From an uncultured Eubacteriales bacterium (lineage in GTDB: Bacteria > Bacillota > Clostridia > Peptostreptococcales > Anaerovoracaceae), in the NCBI GenBank assembly GCA_902775345.1, contig CACYLW010000002.1, forward strand, positions 62,001 through 126,000: a DNA stretch of 64,000 nt. The letters are read 5' to 3'. The position numbers and the translations under genes were made by a program. The first letter of the stretch is position 1; each line of letters opens with the position of its first letter. Positions 34,873-42,719 of the stretch are shown here, in pieces. The notes beneath the pieces are model-generated. The model was not told where the DNA came from and searched no databases. It saw only the letters and a program-made list of their open reading frames with translations.

Positions 34873-36579
34873 TTGAAGTACGAAACATACAAAAAACTGG
34901 CACCGGCCGCTCTGGGCAAGGTAAAGGCCGACCTCATTTTCAAAAACTGCAGTATTGTCGATGTATTTACCGGCGAGATCGTTGAAGGAAACATCGGCGT
35001 TAAGGACGGTATCATCATCGGCGTCTCAAGATCGATCCAGGGAAAGAAGGAGATAGATCTCAACGGCGCATGCATCGCGCCGGGATTCATCGACGCCCAT
35101 CTGCATCTTGAATCAACGATGGTAGCTCCTGCTGAGCTCGTTGCAACTGCGGCTTCTTTCGGCACGACAACTTTCATCGTGGACCCGCATGAGGCGTGCA
35201 ATGTATCCGGAGCTGACGGCATACAGTATATTCTCGACCAGACTGAAAAGTCGGATGCCAATGTATTTGTCATGATGCCATCATGCGTACCGGCAACAAA
35301 CATCGATGACAACGGCTGCATGTTTGCTGCAAACGACATGTATCCGTTCGTAGGCAATGAGCGTATCCTCGGCCTCGGCGAAGTCATGGACGATGACGCG
35401 GTCATCAACGGTGACCCGAGGATGTTCGCGAAGTTCGCGCTCTTCGATCATCAGACTATTGACGGCCATGCGCCATTCCTGCCGAACAGAAAACTTTCGG
35501 CATACAAGCTGGCCGGAGTCGACACCGACCATGAGGCTTCATCATTCGAATATGCGCTTGAGGAAGCCAGGAGAGGCATACATGTTCATGTCCGCGAAGG
35601 TTCGGCGGCTCACAATGTCGACGATATTATCAGCGGAATAGTAAGAACAGGCATAGACACGGAACACTTCAGCTTCTGTACCGACGATAAGCACATCGAG
35701 GACATCCTGAGAGAAGGTCATATCGTATATAACGTAAGAAGAGCGGTCCAGCTTGGTCTCAATCCGTTCAAGGCGATAAAGATGGCTACGATCAATACTG
35801 CCAAGTGCTACGGACTCAAGCACATGGGAGCCATCGCGCCGGGATATCAGGCTGACTTCGTGATCTTCGACAACATGAAGGACTTCAATGTGCTGGATGT
35901 CTATTTCAAGGGCAAACGCATTGACAGGAACGCTCCTGTGAAAGTAAAGAAGTGCCCGCCGCATCTTAAGCATACGGTGAACATAAGCAAGGTCCATGCG
36001 TCTGACTTCGCTCTGCCGATCAGGGGAAAGACTACTCATGTGATCGGAATGGAGCCTAAGCAGATCGTAACGAGCGATATCGCTGCTCACTTCCCTAAGA
36101 CCGATAATTTTGTGCCTCATGACGGATATCTCAAGATCGCTGCTGTCGAAAGACATCAGAACAGCGGCAAGATCGGCGTTGCGGTCACTAAGGGTTACGG
36201 AATCAAAGGCGGAGCAATTGCGTCATCCGTTTCACACGATTCACATAACATCATCGTAATAGGTGACAATGACGAAGACATCGCACTTGCTGTAAACGAG
36301 ATAGCGCGCGTACAGGGCGGATACACCGTTGTTGAGAACGGAAAGGTCTTCGATACACTGCCGCTGCCTATCATGGGCCTGATGACAGACGTCCATTTCG
36401 AGGAAGTTAACGAGAAACTCAGAGTGATGAAGGAAAAGGCTTACGAGATGGGAGTTTCACAGGACTTCGATCCTTTCATAACGCTCTCGTTCATGGCTCT
36501 TACGGTAATCCCGGAACTTCGTGTCACACCTAGAGGCCTTTACAGAGTATCGGATAAGGGATCCGGATTCATCAAATAG
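34873..36579 (+). CDS. ade: Adenine deaminase
   Basis: 568 residues from a TTG start behind AAGGAGG. This is the bacterial Ade/YerA-type amidohydrolase, which converts adenine to hypoxanthine and ammonia. Metal-binding motifs are Gly-Phe-Ile-Asp-Ala-His-Leu-His-Leu-Glu-Ser-Thr and Val-Asp-Pro-His-Glu-Ala; the C-terminal part contains the Ade-specific Ser-His-Asp-Ser-His-Asn segment. It follows the nucleoside transporter, so imported adenine is fed into hypoxanthine for the Mo hydroxylases at 46-63 kb. The M20D gene follows two bases later. Confidence 0.96.
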   Translation: MKYETYKKLAPAALGKVKADLIFKNCSIVDVFTGEIVEGNIGVKDGIIIGVSRSIQGKKEIDLNGACIAPGFIDAHLHLESTMVAPAELVATAASFGTTTFIVDPHEACNVSGADGIQYILDQTEKSDANVFVMMPSCVPATNIDDNGCMFAANDMYPFVGNERILGLGEVMDDDAVINGDPRMFAKFALFDHQTIDGHAPFLPNRKLSAYKLAGVDTDHEASSFEYALEEARRGIHVHVREGSAAHNVDDIISGIVRTGIDTEHFSFCTDDKHIEDILREGHIVYNVRRAVQLGLNPFKAIKMATINTAKCYGLKHMGAIAPGYQADFVIFDNMKDFNVLDVYFKGKRIDRNAPVKVKKCPPHLKHTVNISKVHASDFALPIRGKTTHVIGMEPKQIVTSDIAAHFPKTDNFVPHDGYLKIAAVERHQNSGKIGVAVTKGYGIKGGAIASSVSHDSHNIIVIGDNDEDIALAVNEIARVQGGYTVVENGKVFDTLPLPIMGLMTDVHFEEVNEKLRVMKEKAYEMGVSQDFDPFITLSFMALTVIPELRVTPRGLYRVSDKGSGFIK

Positions 36580-36581
36580 AA

Positions 36582-37712
36582 ATGTTCAAAAAAAGTATAA
36601 TGACTGAAGCTGTGGACCTTGCGGATAAACACCGCAAGGTCCTTCATACCATACCGGAGAGTGCGTTCGAAGAACGTGAAACTACGGCATATATAAAGAA
36701 GATATGCGCGGATTATCCTGTAAAGCTGATAGATATCGGCATGGAGACCGGTGCTGTGTATTATCTTGATGCAGGGCGTGAAGAGACTGTGGCTCTGAGA
36801 GCGGATATCGATGCGCTTCTGACTGAACAGGGACCGCGGCATCTCTGCGGCCATGACGCGCATTCGTCGACATTGCTTGGCGCCGTGCATTATCTTTGTG
36901 CCGTAAAAGATGAACTGCCATACAATGTGCTGTTCATATTCCAGCCGGCTGAAGAGGGTACAAGAGGAGTCAGGGTGATGCTGGATCATGGCCTTCTGGA
37001 TAAGATCCCTCAGAAGCCCGCCCGCATATTCGGCATACACAACAGGCCTGAGATAGACTGCGGCGATGTGGTTGTCCATAAAGGTCCGCTGATGTCTGAG
37101 AAAAACATCTTCAGGATCACCTATACTGGCGTTCCCGGACACGGATCGCTGCCTCACAAGTGCGTCGACCCGATAGTAGCGGCCGCGTCCTTTGTGACGG
37201 GACTGCAGACTGTAGTGAGCAGAAATGTGGATCCGTTTGAACCGGTCATCTGCACAGTAAACAGCATAGCTGCCGGGGCACCTGAGATCCCCGTTCCTAA
37301 GGAAGCAGTGATAACCGGGTATTTCAGATCTTTTGATCATGAGGTACATAAACGTATGGAGGAACGCCTGATAAGACTTGCCGAAAGCACTGCTGAGGCA
37401 TTTGAATGCGGATGTGATGTCAGCTCCGTTCATGCTGTTCCTGCGGTAGTGAACTCGGAGGAGATGTACAGTATAGCTCTGCGTGCAGCGGAGAAGGCTG
37501 TAGGTAAAGATCACATAGTCGACAGCAGGGCGTGCCTCGCTTCGGAGGACTTTGCCGTATTCGGCGAGGAGATGCCTTCGTTTTTCTACTGGGTAGGAAG
37601 CGGAACGCCGGGCAGGAAGTGCGCTTCGTGGCATGATCCGTCATTCTGTGTAGATCCGCATTACCTGGAAACAGCCGTACCGGTGCTGTGCGCATCGGCT
37701 CTGACCAAGTAA
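36582..37712 (+). CDS. M20D family amidohydrolase (hippurate/indole-acetyl-amino-acid hydrolase type)
   Basis: 376 residues. Metal-site motifs of the M20D group are present: Leu-Arg-Ala-Asp-Ile-Asp-Ala-Leu, Leu-Cys-Gly-His-Asp-Ala-His (with the Cys ligand), Gln-Pro-Ala-Glu-Glu-Gly and Gly-Ile-His-Asn-Arg-Pro. These enzymes hydrolyse N-acyl or N-carbamoyl-type amides. The ATG has no ribosome binding site and lies two bases after the ade stop, so translation is probably coupled to ade; an internal ATG at 36600 is also possible. Its place next to ade raises the chance of a role in degrading a purine-derived amide, but that is inference. Confidence 0.88.
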   Translation: MFKKSIMTEAVDLADKHRKVLHTIPESAFEERETTAYIKKICADYPVKLIDIGMETGAVYYLDAGREETVALRADIDALLTEQGPRHLCGHDAHSSTLLGAVHYLCAVKDELPYNVLFIFQPAEEGTRGVRVMLDHGLLDKIPQKPARIFGIHNRPEIDCGDVVVHKGPLMSEKNIFRITYTGVPGHGSLPHKCVDPIVAAASFVTGLQTVVSRNVDPFEPVICTVNSIAAGAPEIPVPKEAVITGYFRSFDHEVHKRMEERLIRLAESTAEAFECGCDVSSVHAVPAVVNSEEMYSIALRAAEKAVGKDHIVDSRACLASEDFAVFGEEMPSFFYWVGSGTPGRKCASWHDPSFCVDPHYLETAVPVLCASALTK

Positions 37713-37745
37713 ACTAAAACCGTTTTAGGTTCAGAAGACAAAAAC

Positions 37746-37777
37746 CAGCCCTTTTTTGGGCTGTTTTTGTTGTTTTT
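37746..37777 (+). terminator. Terminator of the transporter-ade-M20D operon
   Basis: CAGCCC (37746-37751), TTTTTT loop, GGGCTG (37758-37763), then TTTTTGTTGTTTTT. Confidence 0.85.
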
Positions 37778-37799
37778 CCGTTAAATAACACGCTATAAT
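37770..37799 (+). promoter_or_regulatory. Promoter for the MoeA-like gene
   Basis: TTGTTT (37770-37775), 18 bases, perfect TATAAT (37794-37799). The -35 overlaps the T-tract of the preceding terminator. Confidence 0.5.
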
Positions 37800-37857
37800 T
37801 ATACAACGGTTTTAATTCTTGCTAACCGTAAAGCACTATCAAAAAACGAGGACTTAG

Positions 37858-38880
37858 ATGAAACTGATGAGGACCGAAGATGCCGTAGGTCAGGTTATCT
37901 GCCACGACATCACACAGATAATCAAGGGCGTTACGAAAGACGCCGTGTTCCGCAAGGGACACATAATCAGGGAAGAGGACATACCTGTACTCCTTTCAGT
38001 CGGAAAGGACCACATTTATATCTGGGAAAATGACGAGACCATGATGCACGAGAACGAAGCTGCTGAAGTGCTCTGCGCTATCTGTAAGGGCAGCAACATG
38101 AGCCGCGGCGGGGTCAAGGAAGGCAAGATTGAGCTTGCAGCCGAGTGCGACGGAGTGCTCAGGATCGACAGGGAAAAGCTCATGGCTGTCAATTCCTTTG
38201 GCCAGATGATGATTGCGACCCGTCATGGCGACTTTCCGGTAAAGAAGGGCGATAAGCTTGCAGGTACGCGCATAATACCGCTTGTCATAGAGAAAGAAAA
38301 GATGGAGCGGGTAAAGGCGGCAGCAGGTGAAAAACCTATCATGAGCGTAGAACCTTATATTTTCCGCAGAGCCGGAATAGTCAGCACAGGCAATGAAGTG
38401 TTCTATGGCCGCATCAAGGACGAGTTCACGCCTGTGGTAAGGGAAAAGCTCGAGGAGTACGGCGCTGAAGTCACCGGTATCAGAATGTCCGATGACAACA
38501 ACGAAAACATAGAGAAGTGCATCAGGGCGTTCATCGAAGAAGGCTGCGACCTGGTCGTATGTACCGGGGGAATGAGCGTTGACCCTGATGACAGGACTCC
38601 GCTGGCGATCCGCAATGTATGCGGCGGCGCTGTAACATATGGAGCTCCTGTGCTTCCCGGTGCTATGTTCATGCTTGCATATTACGGGGAAAATAACATC
38701 CCTGTCATGGGACTTCCGGGCTGCGTGATGTATGCGCGCAGGACGATTTTTGACATCGTGCTGCCAAGGATAATGACCGGAGAGATACTGGAAAAGAAAG
38801 ACTTCGACAGGCTTGGAGAGGGCGGCCTCTGCCTGAACTGCAAGGTCTGCACTTTCCCGAATTGTGGATTTGGCAAATAA
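37858..38880 (+). CDS. Molybdopterin-binding MoeA-like protein
   Basis: 340 residues. The second half is a MoCF-type molybdopterin-binding domain with Gly-Ile-Val-Ser-Thr-Gly-Asn-Glu-Val and Val-Cys-Thr-Gly-Gly-Met-Ser-Val-Asp-Pro-Asp-Asp, but it is shorter than MoeA and lacks the full MoeA N-terminal layout. The C terminus has a compact cysteine motif, Cys-Leu-Asn-Cys-Lys-Val-Cys, four residues, Cys, which could bind a metal or Fe-S cluster. This family appears beside selenium-dependent molybdenum hydroxylase genes; here modABC follows. It may insert molybdate or hand the cofactor to the hydroxylases. Confidence 0.85.
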   Translation: MKLMRTEDAVGQVICHDITQIIKGVTKDAVFRKGHIIREEDIPVLLSVGKDHIYIWENDETMMHENEAAEVLCAICKGSNMSRGGVKEGKIELAAECDGVLRIDREKLMAVNSFGQMMIATRHGDFPVKKGDKLAGTRIIPLVIEKEKMERVKAAAGEKPIMSVEPYIFRRAGIVSTGNEVFYGRIKDEFTPVVREKLEEYGAEVTGIRMSDDNNENIEKCIRAFIEEGCDLVVCTGGMSVDPDDRTPLAIRNVCGGAVTYGAPVLPGAMFMLAYYGENNIPVMGLPGCVMYARRTIFDIVLPRIMTGEILEKKDFDRLGEGGLCLNCKVCTFPNCGFGK

Positions 38881-38939
38881 AGATGTTATTGATCCATGGC
38901 GCGCAGGATCCTGACATAGATATTTATTGTTGCTATCGA

Positions 38940-38958
38940 TTTCCATATATGCTGGAAA
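38940..38958. promoter_or_regulatory. Inverted repeat upstream of modA
   Basis: TTTCCA, seven bases, TGGAAA, located 22 bases before the modA start and just before the GAAAGAAGG ribosome binding site. A similar TTCCATA/TATGGAA pair lies between yqeC-mocA and the NCS2 permease. It could be an operator; no regulator is identified. Confidence 0.3.
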
Positions 38959-38980
38959 CTCCGGAAAGAAGGTTGTTATT

Positions 38981-39835
38981 ATGAAGAAGTTTTTAGCACT
39001 TGCCATGGCTTTTGCGATGATATTTGTTCTCGCGGCATGCGGTGGCGGAAGCAGTGACAGCGAAGAAGCTGCACCGGCGGAGAAAACGACGGTCAATGTG
39101 TTTGCGGCAGCATCATTAAGCGCCGTAATGACAGACTTCGAGGCATCATATGAAGAAGTCCACCCGGACGTGGACATCGTCGTAAATGCTGACAGTTCAG
39201 GCGCGCTTCTCACACAGATCCAGGAAGGAGCTCCTTGTGACGTTTTCTTCAGCGCAGCGCAGAAGCAGATGGACGAACTTGAAGGCGCGGGAATGGTGGT
39301 TGAAGGCACAAGGACAAATGTCGTCAATAACCAGCTCGTAGTCGTAACCCAGCCTGACAGCGATACTGCTGTTACGGGACTTGCTGATATCGGCAAAGCA
39401 AAGAGCATTGCTCTTGCTGACGGAAGCGTTCCTGTAGGCAAGTACACAAGACAGGCCATGATCAATCTCGGACTTCTCGCAGAGGCAGAAGATCCGGCAG
39501 CGATCACGACACAGGAAGTTTCAGACCAGCTCGGCGGAGTAGAGATCAGCGAGCAGGGCAACGTAAGCAAGGTGCTTTCAGCAGTTGAGGAAGCATCCTG
39601 CGAAGTCGGGACCACATATCTTTCAGACACTATCGGTCATGAAGACGGCGTAAAGATCCTCGAAGTGGTAGGATATGACGTTACAGGCAACATTATTTAC
39701 CCGGTAGCGCAGATCGCGAACCCGGATGCTGATGATGCAGAGTCTGCAGCAGCAGCTGACTTTATTGCATACATCACAAACGATGATGCCAAGGCACTTT
39801 ATCAGAAGTACGGATTTGATACAGACGTAGAATAG
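38981..39835 (+). CDS. modA: Molybdate ABC transporter substrate-binding lipoprotein ModA
   Basis: 284 residues from ATG 38981 (a start at 38927 is in frame but lacks a ribosome binding site and would destroy the signal peptide). The signal peptide ends in Leu-Ala-Ala-Cys (C20). The mature part begins Val-Asn-Val-Phe-Ala-Ala-Ala-Ser-Leu, the ModA entry motif whose Ser binds the oxyanion, with Asn-Ala-Asp-Ser-Ser-Gly and Pro-Cys-Asp-Val-Phe-Phe-Ser-Ala following. It captures molybdate (or tungstate) outside the cell. modB and modC follow directly. Confidence 0.95.
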   Translation: MKKFLALAMAFAMIFVLAACGGGSSDSEEAAPAEKTTVNVFAAASLSAVMTDFEASYEEVHPDVDIVVNADSSGALLTQIQEGAPCDVFFSAAQKQMDELEGAGMVVEGTRTNVVNNQLVVVTQPDSDTAVTGLADIGKAKSIALADGSVPVGKYTRQAMINLGLLAEAEDPAAITTQEVSDQLGGVEISEQGNVSKVLSAVEEASCEVGTTYLSDTIGHEDGVKILEVVGYDVTGNIIYPVAQIANPDADDAESAAAADFIAYITNDDAKALYQKYGFDTDVE

Positions 39836-39848
39836 TATAAAAGGGTTA

Positions 39849-40553
39849 GTGAACGGCTTTATTGATTTAGCAAAAACACTAGACTGGAGTCCTTTATGGA
39901 TATCCCTGAAGACCGGGGTCGTGGCGACCATAATATCGTTCTTCCTCGGCCTTTGGGCTGCCCGCAAGGTAATCAGGAGGGATTACAGAGTAAAGTCGAT
40001 CCTTGACGGGATACTGACTTTGCCGATGGTTCTTCCGCCTACCGTAGCGGGTTTCTTTTTGCTCCTTATTTTCAGCCGGAGGAGGCCGTTCGGTATCTTC
40101 TTGAATGATACTTTTGACATACAGGTAGTACATACATGGCTGGGGTGCATAATCGCTGCTACAGTGATAGCCTTCCCTCTGATGTACAGAAACGCGAGAG
40201 CTGCATTTGAGCAGATCGACGCAAATCTGGTTTATGCAGGCAGGACACTTGGCATGTCAGAGTTTTCGATATTCTGGCGCATAGTCGTACCTACTGCCGG
40301 CCCGGGCATAGCGAGCGGAACCATACTGACATTTGCGCGTGCGATGGGTGAGTATGGAGCAACTTCAATGCTTGCAGGCAATATACCGGGCAAGACAGGC
40401 ACGGTGTCACAGAGGATAGCCATGGTCATTCAGGACGGGGATTATCTGACCGCCGGATTCTGGGTGGTCATTGTGCTTATCATAGCGTTCTTTGCTATAT
40501 TTCTGATCAACATGATCACGGGGAAACACATGAAGAACGTCAGAAAATGGTAG
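39849..40553 (+). CDS. modB: Molybdate ABC transporter permease ModB
   Basis: 234 residues from a GTG start, 13 bases after modA. Five to six membrane helices, with the coupling-loop motif Tyr-Ala-Gly-Arg-Thr-Leu-Gly-Met-Ser...Phe-Trp-Arg-Ile-Val-Val-Pro and Ala-Arg-Ala-Met-Gly-Glu-Tyr-Gly-Ala-Thr, both typical of ModB. It forms the molybdate channel. Confidence 0.95.
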   Translation: MNGFIDLAKTLDWSPLWISLKTGVVATIISFFLGLWAARKVIRRDYRVKSILDGILTLPMVLPPTVAGFFLLLIFSRRRPFGIFLNDTFDIQVVHTWLGCIIAATVIAFPLMYRNARAAFEQIDANLVYAGRTLGMSEFSIFWRIVVPTAGPGIASGTILTFARAMGEYGATSMLAGNIPGKTGTVSQRIAMVIQDGDYLTAGFWVVIVLIIAFFAIFLINMITGKHMKNVRKW

Positions 40554-40562
40554 GTGCGCGTA

Positions 40563-41615
40563 ATGAAAAGACTGCATGCAGACATACACAGGAGAATAGG
40601 CGGATTCGATCTGAACGTGCTTATCGAAAGCGATGCATCCCGTATAGGCATCCTAGGTGAATCCGGAAGCGGAAAGAGTATGACTCTTAAGAGCATCGCC
40701 GGCATAGAAGCGGTCGATTCGGGCCATATCGAAGTCGACGGCAGGGTCTTGTATGATTCTTCTGAAAAGATAGACCTGAAACCTCAGAAGCGCAATGTCG
40801 GATACATGTTCCAGAACTACGCGCTGTTTCCGACGATGAGTGTGCTGAAAAATGTCATGGCAGGGCTCGGAAAGCGGAATGAGGAAAACCGCAGCAGGGC
40901 CATGGACATGCTGAAGCGCTTCCGCATGGACGGATACGAAGACAAACTGCCGGGAGAACTTTCGGGAGGTCAGCAACAAAGGGTTGCCCTCGCACGCATC
41001 ATGGTGACAGACCCGGCGCTGATCCTGCTGGATGAGCCATACTCGGCACTCGACAGTTATCTGCGTGACCGCATGCAGGTTGAGATGCTGGAGATGCTTG
41101 AAGACTATACAGGGCAGGTCGTCATGGTTTCTCACAGCAGGGACGAACTTTACAGGTTCAGCGAGGAACTGTTCATAGTCAGCGAAGGGCAGATCATAAG
41201 GCATGGAGAGACAAAGAGTGTTTTCAGGGATCCTGAGCATGAAATTGCCGCAAGACTTACAGGCTGCAAGAACTTCTCTGCTGCAAGAACCGTGGATGAG
41301 CACACGGTCGAAGCATCCGACTGGGGAGTCACACTGAAACTCGAAAGGGAGATCCCTTCAGATATCACCTCGATAGGTTACAGGGCACATTGCTTTGAAC
41401 CGGTATGGGGAGAGCGGCAGGAAAATTGTATCAGGTTTGATTTGCTGAGGACCGATGACCTGCCGTTTGAAAAAAACTACTACATCCGCACGGTAAATGA
41501 TGACAGCCCGGTCTGCTGGTTCGTTCAGGGGGAGGAGCAACGGATAATAGATGAGCGGGGTTTGCCTGATTATCTGAAAATAAAAGAGGAGCAGGTATTG
41601 CTGCTGAAACAATAA
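40563..41615 (+). CDS. modC: Molybdate ABC transporter ATPase ModC
   Basis: 350 residues from ATG 40563, six bases after AGGTG; a GTG at 40554 is an alternative. Walker A is Gly-Glu-Ser-Gly-Ser-Gly-Lys-Ser, the signature Leu-Ser-Gly-Gly-Gln-Gln-Gln-Arg and Walker B Leu-Ile-Leu-Leu-Asp-Glu-Pro-Tyr. The C-terminal 110 residues are a divergent accessory domain in the place where ModC carries its molybdate-binding (TOBE) domain. It drives molybdate uptake for the hydroxylases encoded downstream. Confidence 0.94.
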   Translation: MKRLHADIHRRIGGFDLNVLIESDASRIGILGESGSGKSMTLKSIAGIEAVDSGHIEVDGRVLYDSSEKIDLKPQKRNVGYMFQNYALFPTMSVLKNVMAGLGKRNEENRSRAMDMLKRFRMDGYEDKLPGELSGGQQQRVALARIMVTDPALILLDEPYSALDSYLRDRMQVEMLEMLEDYTGQVVMVSHSRDELYRFSEELFIVSEGQIIRHGETKSVFRDPEHEIAARLTGCKNFSAARTVDEHTVEASDWGVTLKLEREIPSDITSIGYRAHCFEPVWGERQENCIRFDLLRTDDLPFEKNYYIRTVNDDSPVCWFVQGEEQRIIDERGLPDYLKIKEEQVLLLKQ

Positions 41616-41649
41616 TATGCAATAGTTAACGATAAGTAACAGGCGTAGT

Positions 41650-42708
41650 ATGAATGGCAGGGATCTAGTGAATTTTTATGATGTAATAAGTGAACTGAAC
41701 ATAAATCTCGAAAACCGCATGTTCACAGTCTGCGATGGGGATCACGCCGGAGAGAAAATGATAGTCTCCGCAGGTGAGCCTGTCTGGATAAGTAAAGAAG
41801 GCGGATTCTTTTCGGTGCACGCGTCCGATGCCGTTTCTGCGGAAGATGGCAGCCTGACTGAGATCGCAGGGGAGCGCGTGTTTGCGGAGCTTCTCGGAAA
41901 CGAGAAGAAGATGGTCATCTGCGGTGCCGGACATGTATCCATGCCTGTAATTGACATAGCAAAAATGCTGGGATTTCATGTTACAGCCATAGATGACAGG
42001 GAGCAGTTCATACAGAACGCTCTGGATCACGGGGCAGATGAAGGCATATGCAGTGGCTTCGAAGAAGCGCTGAAAGACATAGCCGGAGATCCGGATACGT
42101 TCTTTATCATCGTAACAAGAGGTCATCTCTCGGATTCCGAGTGCCTGCTGAGCACGATCAACAAGCCACATGCGTATATAGGCATGATAGGCAGCCGCAG
42201 AAAGGTCGGTCTGGTGAAGCAGATGCTTACGGAGCATGGTGTACCAAAGGAGCTGATAGATTCGGTACATACTCCGATAGGTCTCGATATCGGGGCTGAG
42301 ACACCTGAAGAAATAGCGGTCTCGATCCTTGCAGAAATCATAGAGGTGAAAAACAGGAAAAGAAAGGGTGAGGGAATTCCTCCGGATATAATGAGAGAAC
42401 TCTTTTCTGATGAAAGGGGACCTGCCGTACTTGCTACGATAGTATCTAAACAGGGATCATCACCGAGAGCTGCCGGAACGCGCATGCTGGTAGAAGAAGG
42501 AGGGAAGATCACCGGTACCATCGGAGGAGGCTGCGCCGAAGCAACTGTCATAATATATGCTTCTGAAGTGCTCGGGAACCTCGGAAACAAAGAAAAAAAA
42601 GAGGCCGTAAGGCCTGTGATGATGAATGTGGATATGACCGGGAAGGACGTTGCCGAGTCCGGGATGATATGCGGAGGAGCCATTGAGGTCCTCCTCGAAG
42701 TCGTCTGA
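41650..42708 (+). CDS. XdhC/CoxI-type molybdenum hydroxylase maturation protein, domains in swapped order
   Basis: 352 residues. The first 235 contain a Rossmann domain (Val-Ile-Cys-Gly-Ala-Gly-His-Val, 89-96, then Thr-Ala-Ile-Asp-Asp-Arg) with Ile-Gly-Met-Ile-Gly-Ser-Arg-Arg-Lys. The C-terminal 115 residues are the XdhC_CoxI domain: Ala-Thr-Ile-Val...Gly-Ser-Ser-Pro-Arg and Thr-Ile-Gly-Gly-Gly-Cys-Ala-Glu. Ordinary XdhC has the CoxI domain first, so this order is permuted. XdhC binds molybdenum cofactor and inserts its sulfido ligand in xanthine dehydrogenase; here the ligand may be selenium. This is not the Fe-S subunit called xdhC in E. coli. A GTG at 41668, behind AGGGA, is a possible alternative start. 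Confidence 0.88.
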   Translation: MNGRDLVNFYDVISELNINLENRMFTVCDGDHAGEKMIVSAGEPVWISKEGGFFSVHASDAVSAEDGSLTEIAGERVFAELLGNEKKMVICGAGHVSMPVIDIAKMLGFHVTAIDDREQFIQNALDHGADEGICSGFEEALKDIAGDPDTFFIIVTRGHLSDSECLLSTINKPHAYIGMIGSRRKVGLVKQMLTEHGVPKELIDSVHTPIGLDIGAETPEEIAVSILAEIIEVKNRKRKGEGIPPDIMRELFSDERGPAVLATIVSKQGSSPRAAGTRMLVEEGGKITGTIGGGCAEATVIIYASEVLGNLGNKEKKEAVRPVMMNVDMTGKDVAESGMICGGAIEVLLEVV

Positions 42709-42719
42709 CACTCAGCAGG

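Noticed and set aside
38904-38913. CAGGATCCTG palindrome upstream of modA
   Set aside because: A ten-base palindrome alone is expected by chance at this scale and is not placed near a promoter element.
37996-39630. Very long open frame on the minus strand opposite the MoeA-like gene and modA
   Set aside because: It is antisense to two clear genes, has no recognisable domain, low-complexity Ser/Thr-rich translation and crosses a gene boundary. It is a by-product of codon use.
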